64,000 nt of DNA from DAOUTW01 sp964523575 (GTDB taxonomy: Bacteria; Zixibacteria; MSB-5A5; GN15; JAAZOE01), in the NCBI GenBank assembly GCA_964523575.1, contig CAZGAV010000002.1, forward strand, positions 1 through 64,000, given 5' to 3'. Position 1 is the stretch's first letter, and the number at the start of each line of letters is the position of its first letter. The notes under the pieces were generated by a model. It had not been told where the DNA came from, searched no databases, and was given only the letters and a program-made list of their open reading frames with translations. Made by a program: the position numbers and the translations under genes. Below are positions 54,226 to 62,859 of this stretch, one piece after another.

Positions 54226-55305
54226 ATGTATTTTTCGATTTCCAATAAGTACCGGCAGGCGACTGATGAGGAATTACGCCAGATCATTCTGGAGGCCAAA
54301 AAGGACTACGGCCCGCGGATGACCATCCTGGCGCATCATTACCAGCGGATGGAAGTGGCCGCCCTCGGGGATTTTGTCGGAGATTCTTATGACCTGTCGC
54401 AAAAGGCGGCGGAGCGTAAGGACACCGAGTTTATAGTTTTCTGCGGCGTCCATTTTATGGCCGAATCGGCCGATATTCTCTCCGGTGAAGGCCAGAAAGT
54501 GTACCTGCCCAATCCCCTGGCCGGCTGTCCCATGGCCGATATGGCCGATATTGACGACGTTATGACGGCCTGGGAGTACCTGAAGGAAATCGGCGTCGCC
54601 GATAAGACTCTGCCGCTGTCATATATGAACTCGGCAGCCAAGCTCAAAGCCTTCTGCGGACGCGAGGGGGGCTTGATTTGCACCTCATCCAACGCCAAAG
54701 CGGCGTACAACTGGATTTATGACCGCGCCGAAAAAATCTTCTTCTTTCCCGATGAAAACCTTGGTTACAACGTCGGCCGCTGGCTTGGCCTGACCGACGA
54801 TGACATCGTCGTCTGGGATTTCCGCTCCGAAACCGGAGGCCTCGATCCCGACCGCCTGCGTCGCGCCCGGTTGATTCTCTGGAAAGGCCATTGCCACGTT
54901 CATACCAATTTCAAGCCGCACCATATCGAGGCGGTGCGCCGCGATTTTCCCGGCGCCAAAGTGGTTGTCCATCCCGAATGTGAATGGGATGTGGTCGATA
55001 ATGCCGACGCTTCCGGCTCGACCAAGTTCATTGTCAATTATATCGATAAACAACCGCCGGGGGCGGTCATTGCCGTCGGCACCGAAATAAATCTGATCAA
55101 TCGCATGGCCCATCGATACCCCGATAAAAAGATTTTCGAACTTTCGGGCCAGATCTGCCCGGTCTGCGCCAACATGTATCGGACGACCTTGTCGGATTTA
55201 GCCAACACGGTCGAAAACCTGGATACTCTCGACCGGATAGTCGTGGAAAAGAGTATCAAGGCTGACGCCAAACTGGCCTTGAATCGTATGCTGGAAGTCC
55301 ATTAG
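54226..55305 (+). CDS. nadA: Quinolinate synthase A
   Basis: 359-aa [4Fe-4S] enzyme that condenses iminoaspartate with dihydroxyacetone phosphate to quinolinate in NAD synthesis. Start region MYFSISNKYRQATDEEL, ILAHHYQRMEV (substrate His), GDSYDLSQKA, and the three cluster cysteines in PLAGCPMAD, EGGLICTSSNA and GQICPVCANM. VHPECEWDVVDNAD and GTEINLINRM are also typical. ATG 54226 follows GAAGGT; TTG 54217 would add three residues. nadB and nadC are not in the window; nadE is at 61.9 kb. Confidence 0.96.
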   Translation: MYFSISNKYRQATDEELRQIILEAKKDYGPRMTILAHHYQRMEVAALGDFVGDSYDLSQKAAERKDTEFIVFCGVHFMAESADILSGEGQKVYLPNPLAGCPMADMADIDDVMTAWEYLKEIGVADKTLPLSYMNSAAKLKAFCGREGGLICTSSNAKAAYNWIYDRAEKIFFFPDENLGYNVGRWLGLTDDDIVVWDFRSETGGLDPDRLRRARLILWKGHCHVHTNFKPHHIEAVRRDFPGAKVVVHPECEWDVVDNADASGSTKFIVNYIDKQPPGAVIAVGTEINLINRMAHRYPDKKIFELSGQICPVCANMYRTTLSDLANTVENLDTLDRIVVEKSIKADAKLALNRMLEVH

Positions 55306-55439
55306 CCGTCATCAATCAATGGTGAAGGGGCAGTGCTGAAAATAGATAAACCGATTGGAAGCCCGGCCGCGTCGACGGCCAAAGCCTTGCGCGATACCTT
55401 CAAATCGGTTCTCATGCATAGAGTTAGCTGGGAGGTTCT

Positions 55440-56735
55440 ATGGCCTTTGAAGTGAAAGTCCCGCAAATGGGGGAATCGGTCCTGGAAGGGACCATTGTCG
55501 AGTGGAAAGTGGCCGAAGGTGATAAAGTCGCCGTAAACCAGCCGCTGGTCGAAATCATGACCGACAAAGTCAACGTCGAAATTCCCTCCGATGTAGCCGG
55601 TGTAATCGAGAAGATCCAGGCCAAACCGGGCGATGTCGTGCAGGTCGGCAATCTGCTCTGCACTATCGCCGCCGAGGGTAAGGCCCCGGCTCCATCCGAT
55701 ACCCAAAGCAAAGCTCCAGCCTCTAAAAAAGAGACGCCGGTCTCGAAGGCCGCTCCCCAACCCGCAGCCCCGGCCAAAGCTTCGGCTCCGGTGTCGGGCG
55801 AAAAGCCCCGGATGGTCCCGGCCGTTCGCAAACTTCTCCGCGACTACGGCCTCGATCCGAATCAGGTTGCGGGAACCGGTCCCGACGGCCGCATTACCAA
55901 AGAAGATGTCGAAAAAGCCACCGCCGCCCGATCGGTGGTCGGCGCCACGCCGCCTCCCAAACGCGCCGAAAAGCCCGCGCCTGCCGTTGCCGTCCCTCGC
56001 TATACTCCACCAGCGGCGGCGGTATCCGGAGTGCAGGAGGAAGAACGTCTGCCGCTCGAAGGCCCGCGCAAATTGATCGCCGAACATATGATCCGCTCGC
56101 GCCAGACCTCGGCCCATGTGACGACTTTTGAAGACTGCGATTTCACGGCTCTGGTCGAATATCGCCGCCGCCACAAGGACGCTTTCTATGACGACTACGG
56201 AGCTAAACTGACCTATCTGCCGTTTATAATGAAGGCTGCGGTGGAGGGGCTCAGGGCTTTTCCCACCCTCAATGCCTCTCTGACCGATACCGAGATCATC
56301 CTCAAGAAATATTATCACATCGGCGTCGCCGTGGCGCGCGAAAACGGTTTGATCGTCCCGGTCGTCAAAGATGCCGACAAGAAATCGATCATCGATCTGG
56401 CCATTGAAATCAATGACCTGGGCGAGAAAGCCCGCGCCGATAAACTGACTCTCACCGACGTTCAGGGGGGGACTTTCACTCTCACCAACGCCGGAATGTT
56501 TGGCGCCACCGCCTCGACGCCGGTTATCAATCAGCCGCAGGTAGCCATCCTCGGCATTCACAATATTGCGGAACGACCGGTCGTCCGCGACGGCGAGATT
56601 GTCGCGCGGCATATGATGACCTTCGGCCTCTCCTTCGATCATCGCCTGATCGACGGTCACACGGCCGTGCAGTTTCTCCACCTGATGATAGGCTTTCTCG
56701 AGGAACCGGCCTCGCTTCTACTGAGACTTCGCTGA
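55440..56735 (+). CDS. 2-oxo acid dehydrogenase E2 (dihydrolipoyl acyltransferase)
   Basis: 431-aa core of a 2-oxo acid dehydrogenase complex. One N-terminal lipoyl domain with the lipoylated Lys43 in MTDKVNVEI; an Ala/Pro-rich linker; a peripheral-subunit-binding domain (MVPAVRKLLRDYGLDPNQVA, GTGPDGRITKEDV); and the catalytic domain with His401 and Asp405 in SFDHRLIDG. Whether it serves pyruvate, branched-chain or 2-oxoglutarate dehydrogenase is not clear; single lipoyl domain and MGESVLEGTIVEW resemble the branched-chain/pyruvate E2 of Gram-positives. No E1 or E3 gene adjoins it. Its TGA stop overlaps the lipB ATG by one base, coupling the substrate and its lipoylation enzyme. Confidence 0.94.
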   Translation: MAFEVKVPQMGESVLEGTIVEWKVAEGDKVAVNQPLVEIMTDKVNVEIPSDVAGVIEKIQAKPGDVVQVGNLLCTIAAEGKAPAPSDTQSKAPASKKETPVSKAAPQPAAPAKASAPVSGEKPRMVPAVRKLLRDYGLDPNQVAGTGPDGRITKEDVEKATAARSVVGATPPPKRAEKPAPAVAVPRYTPPAAAVSGVQEEERLPLEGPRKLIAEHMIRSRQTSAHVTTFEDCDFTALVEYRRRHKDAFYDDYGAKLTYLPFIMKAAVEGLRAFPTLNASLTDTEIILKKYYHIGVAVARENGLIVPVVKDADKKSIIDLAIEINDLGEKARADKLTLTDVQGGTFTLTNAGMFGATASTPVINQPQVAILGIHNIAERPVVRDGEIVARHMMTFGLSFDHRLIDGHTAVQFLHLMIGFLEEPASLLLRLR

Positions 56736-57430
56736 TGGATTATCGTTTCTACGGCTGGCAAATTTTCATGGGGAGCCGCCCTTACCGGGCGGCTCTTGAA
56801 TGGCAGAAACGAATGGTCCGCTATCGGCGCGAGGGCACTCTGCGCGACACCATTTTCTACATGGAGCATCCCGATGTTATCACCGTCGGTCGCGATTGCC
56901 CCGATGAGGATTTGTCGAAAATCGAAGGCGTCGAGTTGTTTCCCATTACCCGCGGCGGCGGAGCCACCTATCATGGGCCGGGCCAGCTCGTCGTTTATCC
57001 GATTTTCGACCTTCGCCGGCGGGGCGGAGACCTTCATAGATTTATCCGCGATATCGAGGAAGGCATTATCCGGGCTTTCGACACTTATAGCCTGACCTGC
57101 CGGCGGCATCCGGAACACACCGGGGTCTGGGTCGAAGATCGAAAAATCGCTTCGATCGGTATTGCCGTCATGCAATGGGTTTCGTTTCATGGCGCGGCTG
57201 TCAACCTGACGACCGATCTGGAACGTTTCCATAAAATCAACCCTTGCGGACTCAAACCGGAAATCATGACCAGTTCGCACAAGGAACTCGGCCGCGAAAT
57301 CGGACTCCGCGAATTTTCGGAGAGACTCTCGGAGTGCTATGGCGATATTTTCGAAACCCGTTTCGATGACGTCGATATGGAGGAATTGGCCGAGATGGCC
57401 CAGTCCGAGGAATCCTCAAGCGGCATGTAG
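56735..57430 (+). CDS. lipB: Octanoyl-ACP:protein octanoyltransferase LipB
   Basis: 231-aa cytoplasmic enzyme that moves octanoate from acyl-carrier protein to lipoyl domains, the first step of lipoate synthesis. Marks: FYMEHPDVITVGRD, RGGGATYHGPGQLVVYP, the catalytic Lys137 in RKIASIGIAV, SFHGAAVNL, and catalytic Cys171 in INPCGLKPE. ATG overlaps the stop of the E2 gene (TGATG). LipA is not in the window. The second lipoyl-type enzyme at 2.7 kb may be a salvage route. Confidence 0.96.
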   Translation: MDYRFYGWQIFMGSRPYRAALEWQKRMVRYRREGTLRDTIFYMEHPDVITVGRDCPDEDLSKIEGVELFPITRGGGATYHGPGQLVVYPIFDLRRRGGDLHRFIRDIEEGIIRAFDTYSLTCRRHPEHTGVWVEDRKIASIGIAVMQWVSFHGAAVNLTTDLERFHKINPCGLKPEIMTSSHKELGREIGLREFSERLSECYGDIFETRFDDVDMEELAEMAQSEESSSGM

Positions 57431-57470
57431 GATGATGTCTCCCAATTTTTATTGAACCTTTCACGTATTT

Positions 57471-57485
57471 ACCTGTTGTACAGGT
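57471..57485. promoter_or_regulatory. Palindromic site upstream of FabL-like gene
   Basis: ACCTGT-TGT-ACAGGT, arms perfect, in the 124-nt gap between lipB and the enoyl reductase gene. Candidate operator or short hairpin; no T-run follows, so it is not a terminator. Confidence 0.4.
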
Positions 57486-57554
57486 GCTAATAGAAGATCG
57501 TGGATATTTCCGGGATACAATTGACGGAACCGGATCGTGAGGAAAGGACAGATC

Positions 57555-58313
57555 ATGGATGCCTGCAAATTGCTGGAAGGGAAAACGGCGCTGGTAACCG
57601 GCGGCACCAAGGGTATCGGATTGGCCGTGGCCAAAGGATTGGCCGAACAGGGTGCCGACGTGGTTATCAATTATTTCCGGAGCCGCGACGCCGCCGATAA
57701 AGCCGTCGAGGAAATCAAAGCCTTCGGCGTGCAATGTTACGCCCATCGGGCCAATATCGGAAAGCATGACCAGATCCCGCCCATCATCGAAGAGATCAAG
57801 AAACGATTCGGAAAACTCGATATCCTCATATCCAATGCCGCCTTGGGGATGTTCTCGTCGGCGCTGGCCATTGACGATAAATCCTGGCATATTGCCATGA
57901 ATACCAACGCCCAGGCTTTATTGGTGCTGGTGCAGAAAGCCATTACGATCATGCCCGAAAACGCCCGGGTGGTGTCGCTGTCGTCATTGGGTTCACAACG
58001 CTATATCCCCGGTTATGCCGCCATCGGCGTATCCAAGGCGGCCCTCGAAAATATCACCAAATACCTGGCCTATGAACTGGCCCCCAAACGGATCACCGTC
58101 AATTGCGTTTCGGGCGGATTCATCGATACCAGCGCTCTGTCGAGTTTCCCCAATTATCAGGATATGGTGGATGAGGTCGTCCGGCGTACACCTTTTGACC
58201 GCATCGGCACTCCGCAGGAAGTGGCCGACGTTGTGCTCTTTTTGGCCGGCCCCAAATCCGGCTGGGTGACGGGCCAGACAATCATCGTCGACGGCGGCTA
58301 TTCTCTGGGATAG
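57555..58313 (+). CDS. fabL: Enoyl-ACP reductase, FabL-like SDR
   Basis: 252-aa short-chain dehydrogenase. Rossmann motif TALVTGGTKGIGLAVAKGLA (NADPH type), SNAAL, and the active site SLSSLGSQRYIPGYAAIGVSK, where Tyr and Lys are separated by six residues (Y-x6-K) as in enoyl-ACP reductases, not the Y-x3-K of FabG. SLSSLGS, VSKAALE, and VSGGFIDTSALSSFPN match B. subtilis FabL closely. It should catalyse the last reduction of each fatty-acid elongation round and would be naturally less sensitive to FabI inhibitors. AAAGGA precedes ATG 57555; GTG 57537 is a less likely start. Confidence 0.85.
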   Translation: MDACKLLEGKTALVTGGTKGIGLAVAKGLAEQGADVVINYFRSRDAADKAVEEIKAFGVQCYAHRANIGKHDQIPPIIEEIKKRFGKLDILISNAALGMFSSALAIDDKSWHIAMNTNAQALLVLVQKAITIMPENARVVSLSSLGSQRYIPGYAAIGVSKAALENITKYLAYELAPKRITVNCVSGGFIDTSALSSFPNYQDMVDEVVRRTPFDRIGTPQEVADVVLFLAGPKSGWVTGQTIIVDGGYSLG

Positions 58314-58368
58314 CATAACCTGAATCCCACATCCCGAATCAACCTCGACCGACTTCGTTCATTTATCT

Positions 58369-58540
58369 GTCATTCCCGCGCAAGCGGGAATCCAGGGTAT
58401 TCAGACTTTTTCTGGATGCCCGCCTTCGCGGGCATGACATTCTATGGGCGGCAGGCTCAGCATTCACGTCTGCCGCCACAAAGTGAGATCGCCACGCCCC
58501 GTAAACGGGGCTCGCGATGACGGCGCTATTTGTGGTTGGT
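58369..58540. repeat. REP-like palindromic repeat cluster
   Basis: A 71-bp element (58369-58439) begins TGTCAT and ends ATGACA, enclosing three inner hairpins: CCCGC-GCAA-GCGGG, CCAG...CTGG and GCCCGC-CTTC-GCGGGC. After it come GGCGGCAG...CTGCCGCC (58447-58476) and CCCCGT-AA-ACGGGG (58497-58510) inside GATCGCCACG...CGCGATGAC. Sequences of this type (cattcccgc...gcgggaatccag) are dispersed intergenic repeats in many genomes. Sits between the convergent FabL-like and EamA genes. Confidence 0.75.
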
Positions 58541-58577
58541 GTACGTTCTCGTGCGCCAATAAAAATGCGGGTCGCGT

Positions 58578-59477
58578 TCAGATAACCTGAACCGGGCGCT
58601 TTTTTTCCAGTAATTTGATCGTGATCACGCCGGCCACGATCAGCAGACCGCCGACCACTTCTTTGGCCGAAGGAAAAGTCCCCAGTATAATCAAGGCCGC
58701 GCCGGCCGCGAAAAACGGCTGGCTCTGGACAATAATTGAAGCTCGCGAAATCTTGATACGCTGCATCGCCTTGAGATACCCCAGCCGTCCGAGATAAGGC
58801 AGAAGGATGGCGGCCACGATCAATAACATCAGCAAGTCGCCGTTGGTGACCCAGATGAACTGACCGAAAGCCAGACTGACGGCGACGAAAATGACCGACA
58901 TGAAAATACCGCGGTAGAAAATAAGACTGCGGTAATTGATCCAATGAATACGGGCCTTGATCATCACCTCGGCCAGCCCGGTCAACAGGGTGGCGAAAGC
59001 CACCAATGCGACTGCCTTCGATAATTCGATGGAGGCATCGTAGCGCATGACTATCAATCCGACCACGACCAGGATCAACCCCAAAGATTCGGCTCGATTG
59101 ATGCGCTCTCTCAAAAAGAGGGCGGCGAAGACCAGCGTAAAGACCAGTTCCAGACGCGATAAAAAAGATACCGTGGCCGGCTGAATCAATGACACGGCGC
59201 TGAAGAGGCAAAAAGTGCTCCCGGCAAAAAAGACGGAGATGATTAAATAGAAAAAAAGCTGGCGCGGTTGAATCTTTAATGTCTCGAGGACTTTGCGGTT
59301 GAAGACGGCGTCGATGAAGATGACCACCGATCCGAGGAAATAGACATAGGAATTGAGCGTCAGGGTGGGGATGGTCATTAACGCGATTTTGGCGACGACC
59401 AGACCACTGCCGGTGGCCAGGGCCGAAAGGATTGCCCACATATCGCCTCGAAGACGATCTGTCATGGGCTGGCTCAT
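58578..59477 (-). CDS. EamA/DMT-family transporter
   Basis: 299-aa inner-membrane protein with about ten helices in two EamA repeats. The first repeat reads MWAILSALATGSGLVVAKIA and ends LRERINRAESLGLILVVVGL; the second starts near ALVAFATLLTGLAEVMIKA and ends EVVGGLLIVAGVITIKLLEK. Drug/metabolite transporter superfamily members export amino acids, sugars or drugs; substrate unknown. The start codon is one base after the lgt stop (TGA-T-ATG), so it is the last gene of the nadE-rsmI-PAP2-lgt transcript. Confidence 0.9.
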   Translation of the reverse strand: MSQPMTDRLRGDMWAILSALATGSGLVVAKIALMTIPTLTLNSYVYFLGSVVIFIDAVFNRKVLETLKIQPRQLFFYLIISVFFAGSTFCLFSAVSLIQPATVSFLSRLELVFTLVFAALFLRERINRAESLGLILVVVGLIVMRYDASIELSKAVALVAFATLLTGLAEVMIKARIHWINYRSLIFYRGIFMSVIFVAVSLAFGQFIWVTNGDLLMLLIVAAILLPYLGRLGYLKAMQRIKISRASIIVQSQPFFAAGAALIILGTFPSAKEVVGGLLIVAGVITIKLLEKKRPVQVI

Positions 59478-59478
59478 A

Positions 59479-60297
59479 TCAGCCGCGGGCCGCTTCCGAT
59501 TCCCTGTATAGCGTTCTGGGCACCGAGAAATAGACGATCAGACCCATAGCAAAAAGCAGGAGAGAGGCGACCTGATTCCAGGTCGGTTCCAGTCCCAGAA
59601 ATGAAAAATGCATGGCCGATTCATAGTAGCGGACATATTCGATGCTAAATCGGAAAACGGCCTCGACCATGAGATATATGGCAATGACCTGACCGTCGAA
59701 ACGTTTGCGCTTGAGGATATAATGGAGCCCGATAAAGAGCAGGAAACCGTAAAGCGAAGAATAGAGTTGGGCCGGATGGATGGCCTGCTGAGGAAAAACG
59801 GAATCGGGGATGGAGCCTTTGGGGAAGGTGATCCCCCAGGGCAGGTTGGTGGGCGTCCCGAAACAGCAGCCGTTGAGGAAACATCCGATGCGGCCGATGC
59901 CGATACCGAGTCCGACCGTGGGGGCCAGCATATCGAAAACCGCCAGCCACGGAAGTTTTTTGAGCCACAGGTAAATCCAGACGACCACCAGCGCCAGCAA
60001 AACGCCGCCGTAAAGATTCAAACCGGCGATGCCGAAATTGCCGCCATGGAAGGGATTGATGGCCGACCAGGGATCCTCGGCGAAATCCGAAAGATGCAGA
60101 ACCACATAACCGAGACGGGCGCCGATGACGCCGCAGAATATCAGAATATAGGCGACATTCAGGATTTTGTCGAAAGGCAGGCGTTCGGCCGGACTGCGTC
60201 TTTTCAAATACCACAAGCCCGCGAAGAAGGCGATGGCCAGCATGAGGCCATAGGTGTGGATTCCAATCGGTCCGATCTTAAACAGAGTCCGAAGCAT
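59479..60297 (-). CDS. lgt: Prolipoprotein diacylglyceryl transferase
   Basis: 272-aa inner-membrane enzyme moving diacylglyceryl from phosphatidylglycerol to the lipobox cysteine. FKIGPIGIHTYGLMLAIAF at the start, GVIGARLGYVVLH, YGGVLLALVVVWIYLW, and the signature GRIGCFLNGCCFG (essential Arg/Asn region), then HPAQLYSS. Seven helices predicted. Consistent with lipoproteins encoded in this window. Overlaps the PAP2 gene by 20 nt. Confidence 0.96.
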   Translation of the reverse strand: MLRTLFKIGPIGIHTYGLMLAIAFFAGLWYLKRRSPAERLPFDKILNVAYILIFCGVIGARLGYVVLHLSDFAEDPWSAINPFHGGNFGIAGLNLYGGVLLALVVVWIYLWLKKLPWLAVFDMLAPTVGLGIGIGRIGCFLNGCCFGTPTNLPWGITFPKGSIPDSVFPQQAIHPAQLYSSLYGFLLFIGLHYILKRKRFDGQVIAIYLMVEAVFRFSIEYVRYYESAMHFSFLGLEPTWNQVASLLLFAMGLIVYFSVPRTLYRESEAARG

Positions 60298-61225
60298 ATT
60301 TCCTCTTATGGTCTATATCCGATAACTGCCATTGGGGAGAGAAGTCTTTTCGGGTCGGATAAAATTTAAGGGTTAACCAGTATATCAAAAAGGCGATACC
60401 GGCGCCGACGACGGCATCCGAGGTATAATGAAACCGCCCGTAAACGGTACCCAACGCCAGGCCGGCGATTATGAAAATCATGAAATACGCTTTCCGACCG
60501 AAATTGCGGATAGCGAAAAGCAGGACCATGACCGCTTCGGCCACGTGGGATGAGGGCATGGCGCCCCCTTTGAAAGCAGCGTTGTCGATAATAAAGGCGA
60601 CCAGGGGGCGAAAAATAAACCCGGTGATTTCATGTTCATATAATCCGGCGAAATGATAGCGCGGGCCGCTGACCGGGTAAAAGATAAACATCAGGTAGGA
60701 AACGAAAAAAGTCACGCAGGTGGCGGTGATGAAGCGCCGGATTTCGCGGTCGCGCCGGGTGAAAAACAGAATCAGCGCCAGGCCGGGGATCAACAGGTAA
60801 TACGAAAAATAAGCCGCCGACAGGATTTCGGTTACGACTCTATTGAGATGACCGTCGAGCCAGATCGTGGGGTGGACCCCCAGTATGGCCTTTTCGAAAC
60901 CGGCCACCTGGCTGTCGAGAAAATGAGGGATGACCGTCAGCACCAGCCGGCCGCTGAATTGATAGAAAAAGGTCATCAGGATAACCGGATAAAGCAACCG
61001 GGCGAAGATCACCGCCCGATTGGTCTGCGAGCGGGCGAACTGGGCCAGCAAACAAACCATGACAATCACGCCCAAATGAAAAACAAGGACGTCGATATAA
61101 TTACCGATCGGGCGGGCGAAATTGACCGTTATGGTTATAATCAGCCAGCAATAAACCAGGACAACGTGGTCAAACGGAAGCAGTAGATTGAAGAACCGCT
61201 CGAACAGATGCGGCCTATCCTTCAT
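60278..61225 (-). CDS. PAP2/Aur1-like membrane phosphatase
   Basis: 315-aa inner-membrane protein with about nine helices. The C-terminal half carries the PAP2 active site: YPVSGPRYHF, AMPSSHVAEAV and GRFHYTSDAVVG (SRNH-GRxHxxxD type motifs). The long N-terminal helical part and overall form resemble the Aur1/Ipt1 inositol-phosphorylceramide-synthase-like branch, which exchange lipid head groups, as well as simple phosphatidate phosphatases. A role in phospholipid or polyprenyl-phosphate metabolism is likely; the substrate is unknown. ATG 61225 is chosen over TTG 61249; it overlaps the end of rsmI by 11 nt. Confidence 0.85.
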   Translation of the reverse strand: MKDRPHLFERFFNLLLPFDHVVLVYCWLIITITVNFARPIGNYIDVLVFHLGVIVMVCLLAQFARSQTNRAVIFARLLYPVILMTFFYQFSGRLVLTVIPHFLDSQVAGFEKAILGVHPTIWLDGHLNRVVTEILSAAYFSYYLLIPGLALILFFTRRDREIRRFITATCVTFFVSYLMFIFYPVSGPRYHFAGLYEHEITGFIFRPLVAFIIDNAAFKGGAMPSSHVAEAVMVLLFAIRNFGRKAYFMIFIIAGLALGTVYGRFHYTSDAVVGAGIAFLIYWLTLKFYPTRKDFSPQWQLSDIDHKRKYASDSV

Positions 61226-61907
61226 CCTCTCGATTACCTTCGACGACAATTACAAATTCTCCCTTTGGGGTTTTATCTCCAAAATATTTTTCCACCTCGG
61301 CCGCCGTACCCCGCACATACTCCTCGTGCATCTTGCTGATCTCTCGTCCGACGCAGATCCGCCGGTCGGGAAAAATTTCGGTCATATCGGCCAGCGTTTT
61401 GCGCAGGCGATGCACCGATTCGTAAAATACCAGCGTGTGCGGATATCGCGCCAGTCGATCCATCCGGTTTTTGCGTTTGCCGGGTTTGACCGGCAAAAAA
61501 CCCTCGAAAAAAAATCGATCCGTCGGCAGACCCGACGCCGTCAGGGCCGGGATAACGGCATTCGCGCCCGGCAAGGCCTCCACCGCCAGACCTTCTTCCA
61601 CCGCCGCCGCCACCAGACGATAAGCCGGGTCGGAAAGGCCCGGACTGCCGCCGTCGGAAATGACGGCCACTGAATGGCCGTTTTTCAATTCGGCCACGAT
61701 TTGCGGCACTCGTTTTACCTCATTATGCTCGAAGTAGCTTATTTTTTTCTGGTTGATGCCGAAATGCGCCAAAAGCTGGCCACTGCGCCGGGTGTCCTCG
61801 CAGGCCACCAAATCGACCGCCTTGAGCACTTCCAAAGCGCGCACGGTGATATCCTGAAGATTCCCGATCGGAGTCGGCACCAGATATAATTTCCCCGGAG
61901 ACGTCAT
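61215..61907 (-). CDS. rsmI: 16S rRNA 2'-O-methyltransferase RsmI
   Basis: 230-aa SAM-dependent enzyme methylating the ribose of C1402 in 16S rRNA. LYLVPTPIGNLQDITVRAL at the start, VACEDTRRSGQLL, VISDGGSPGLSDPAYRLV (SAM site), LPGANAVIPALTASGLP, and FYESVHRLRKTL are all family hallmarks. Length slightly short of E. coli RsmI (286) because the C-terminal extension is missing, as in many bacteria. Starts 5 nt after the nadE stop. Confidence 0.96.
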   Translation of the reverse strand: MTSPGKLYLVPTPIGNLQDITVRALEVLKAVDLVACEDTRRSGQLLAHFGINQKKISYFEHNEVKRVPQIVAELKNGHSVAVISDGGSPGLSDPAYRLVAAAVEEGLAVEALPGANAVIPALTASGLPTDRFFFEGFLPVKPGKRKNRMDRLARYPHTLVFYESVHRLRKTLADMTEIFPDRRICVGREISKMHEEYVRGTAAEVEKYFGDKTPKGEFVIVVEGNREDEG

Positions 61908-61912
61908 AATTC

Positions 61913-62722
61913 TTAATCTTCAACCAATGATACCGCATCGGGCACCGGCCGGCCTTCCAGCAGGTCGGTCGCCGGAGGCAGTCGTTTATAGGCAAAGCGA
62001 TTGATGCGGTCAACAATCAGCCGGACGACCTTCTCATCGGCCCCGACCGCTGTCAGTTTCCGCAAAGACCGTTCGCCCATTTCGATAATTTCGAAAAGAA
62101 CCCGGTCGGCCAGGTCGTAGGTGACCCCCAACTCGCCCTCGTCGGTTTGCCCCGGCCAGAGATCGGCTGTCGGGTTTTTGGTGATGATTTTTTCGGGAAT
62201 GCCCATCAATGCGGCCATCTCGCGTATTTCGTGTTTATATAAACCGCCCAGCGGATTCAGCGAACAGGCCGAATCCCCGTACCAGGTCGAATAGCCGAGA
62301 CAAATTTCGGTTTTATTAGATGTGCCGAGCACCAGGCGTTGGTCGCGGGCGGCGATATCGAATAGAATCGACATTCGTTCACGGGCCATCTTATTGCCCC
62401 GCCTGATCGTCGAGACCTCATCGTCGCCGAACCAGGCGTCGATCATGGGCGACACTTCATATTTCTCGGTGGCAATACCCAACTTATCGGCAACCCTCAG
62501 CGCGTCCTGCTCCGATTCCGGGGAAGAGCTCCGATATGGCATAATCAATCCCAGCACCTTATCCGGACCCAGCGCGCTCACACCCAGCGCCGTCGAAAGA
62601 GCCGAATCGACGCCTCCGGAAATACCGATAATAACCCGGGAAAATCCGTGGCGAGCCGTGAAATCGGCGATGAATTTTTGAAGACGGGTCGCGGCCTTTT
62701 CTATATCAAGCTGTCTTCCCAT
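61913..62722 (-). CDS. nadE: NAD synthase (ammonia-type)
   Basis: 269-aa cytoplasmic enzyme amidating NaAD to NAD. The ATP-pyrophosphatase P-loop is IIGISGGVDSALS; MPYRSSSPES, GTSNKTEICLGYSTWYGDSA and KNPTADLWPGQTDEGELG follow, as in the NadE family. There is no nitrilase (glutaminase) domain, so ammonia is the direct nitrogen source. GGAGGG precedes ATG 62722; an in-frame ATG at 62752 is less well placed. First gene of the minus-strand operon and divergent from ssb. Complements nadA at 54.2 kb in NAD synthesis. Confidence 0.96.
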   Translation of the reverse strand: MGRQLDIEKAATRLQKFIADFTARHGFSRVIIGISGGVDSALSTALGVSALGPDKVLGLIMPYRSSSPESEQDALRVADKLGIATEKYEVSPMIDAWFGDDEVSTIRRGNKMARERMSILFDIAARDQRLVLGTSNKTEICLGYSTWYGDSACSLNPLGGLYKHEIREMAALMGIPEKIITKNPTADLWPGQTDEGELGVTYDLADRVLFEIIEMGERSLRKLTAVGADEKVVRLIVDRINRFAYKRLPPATDLLEGRPVPDAVSLVED

Positions 62723-62803
62723 AATTTTCCCTCCAAGCCCGAAAATATACACATTTTATCCTGGCGGGCAACCAATTTGTGATATTCTTGCCGCTTGTCG
62801 TTG

Positions 62804-62832
62804 TTGACAAGACCGGGCCGGTCGTCTATATT
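62804..62832 (+). promoter_or_regulatory. Consensus promoter of ssb
   Basis: TTGACA (62804-62809), 17-nt spacer, TATATT (62827-62832). GGAGGGGAG follows just before the ssb ATG at 62860. Confidence 0.65.
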
Positions 62833-62859
62833 GGCTAAAATCATTTACGGAGGGGAGCT

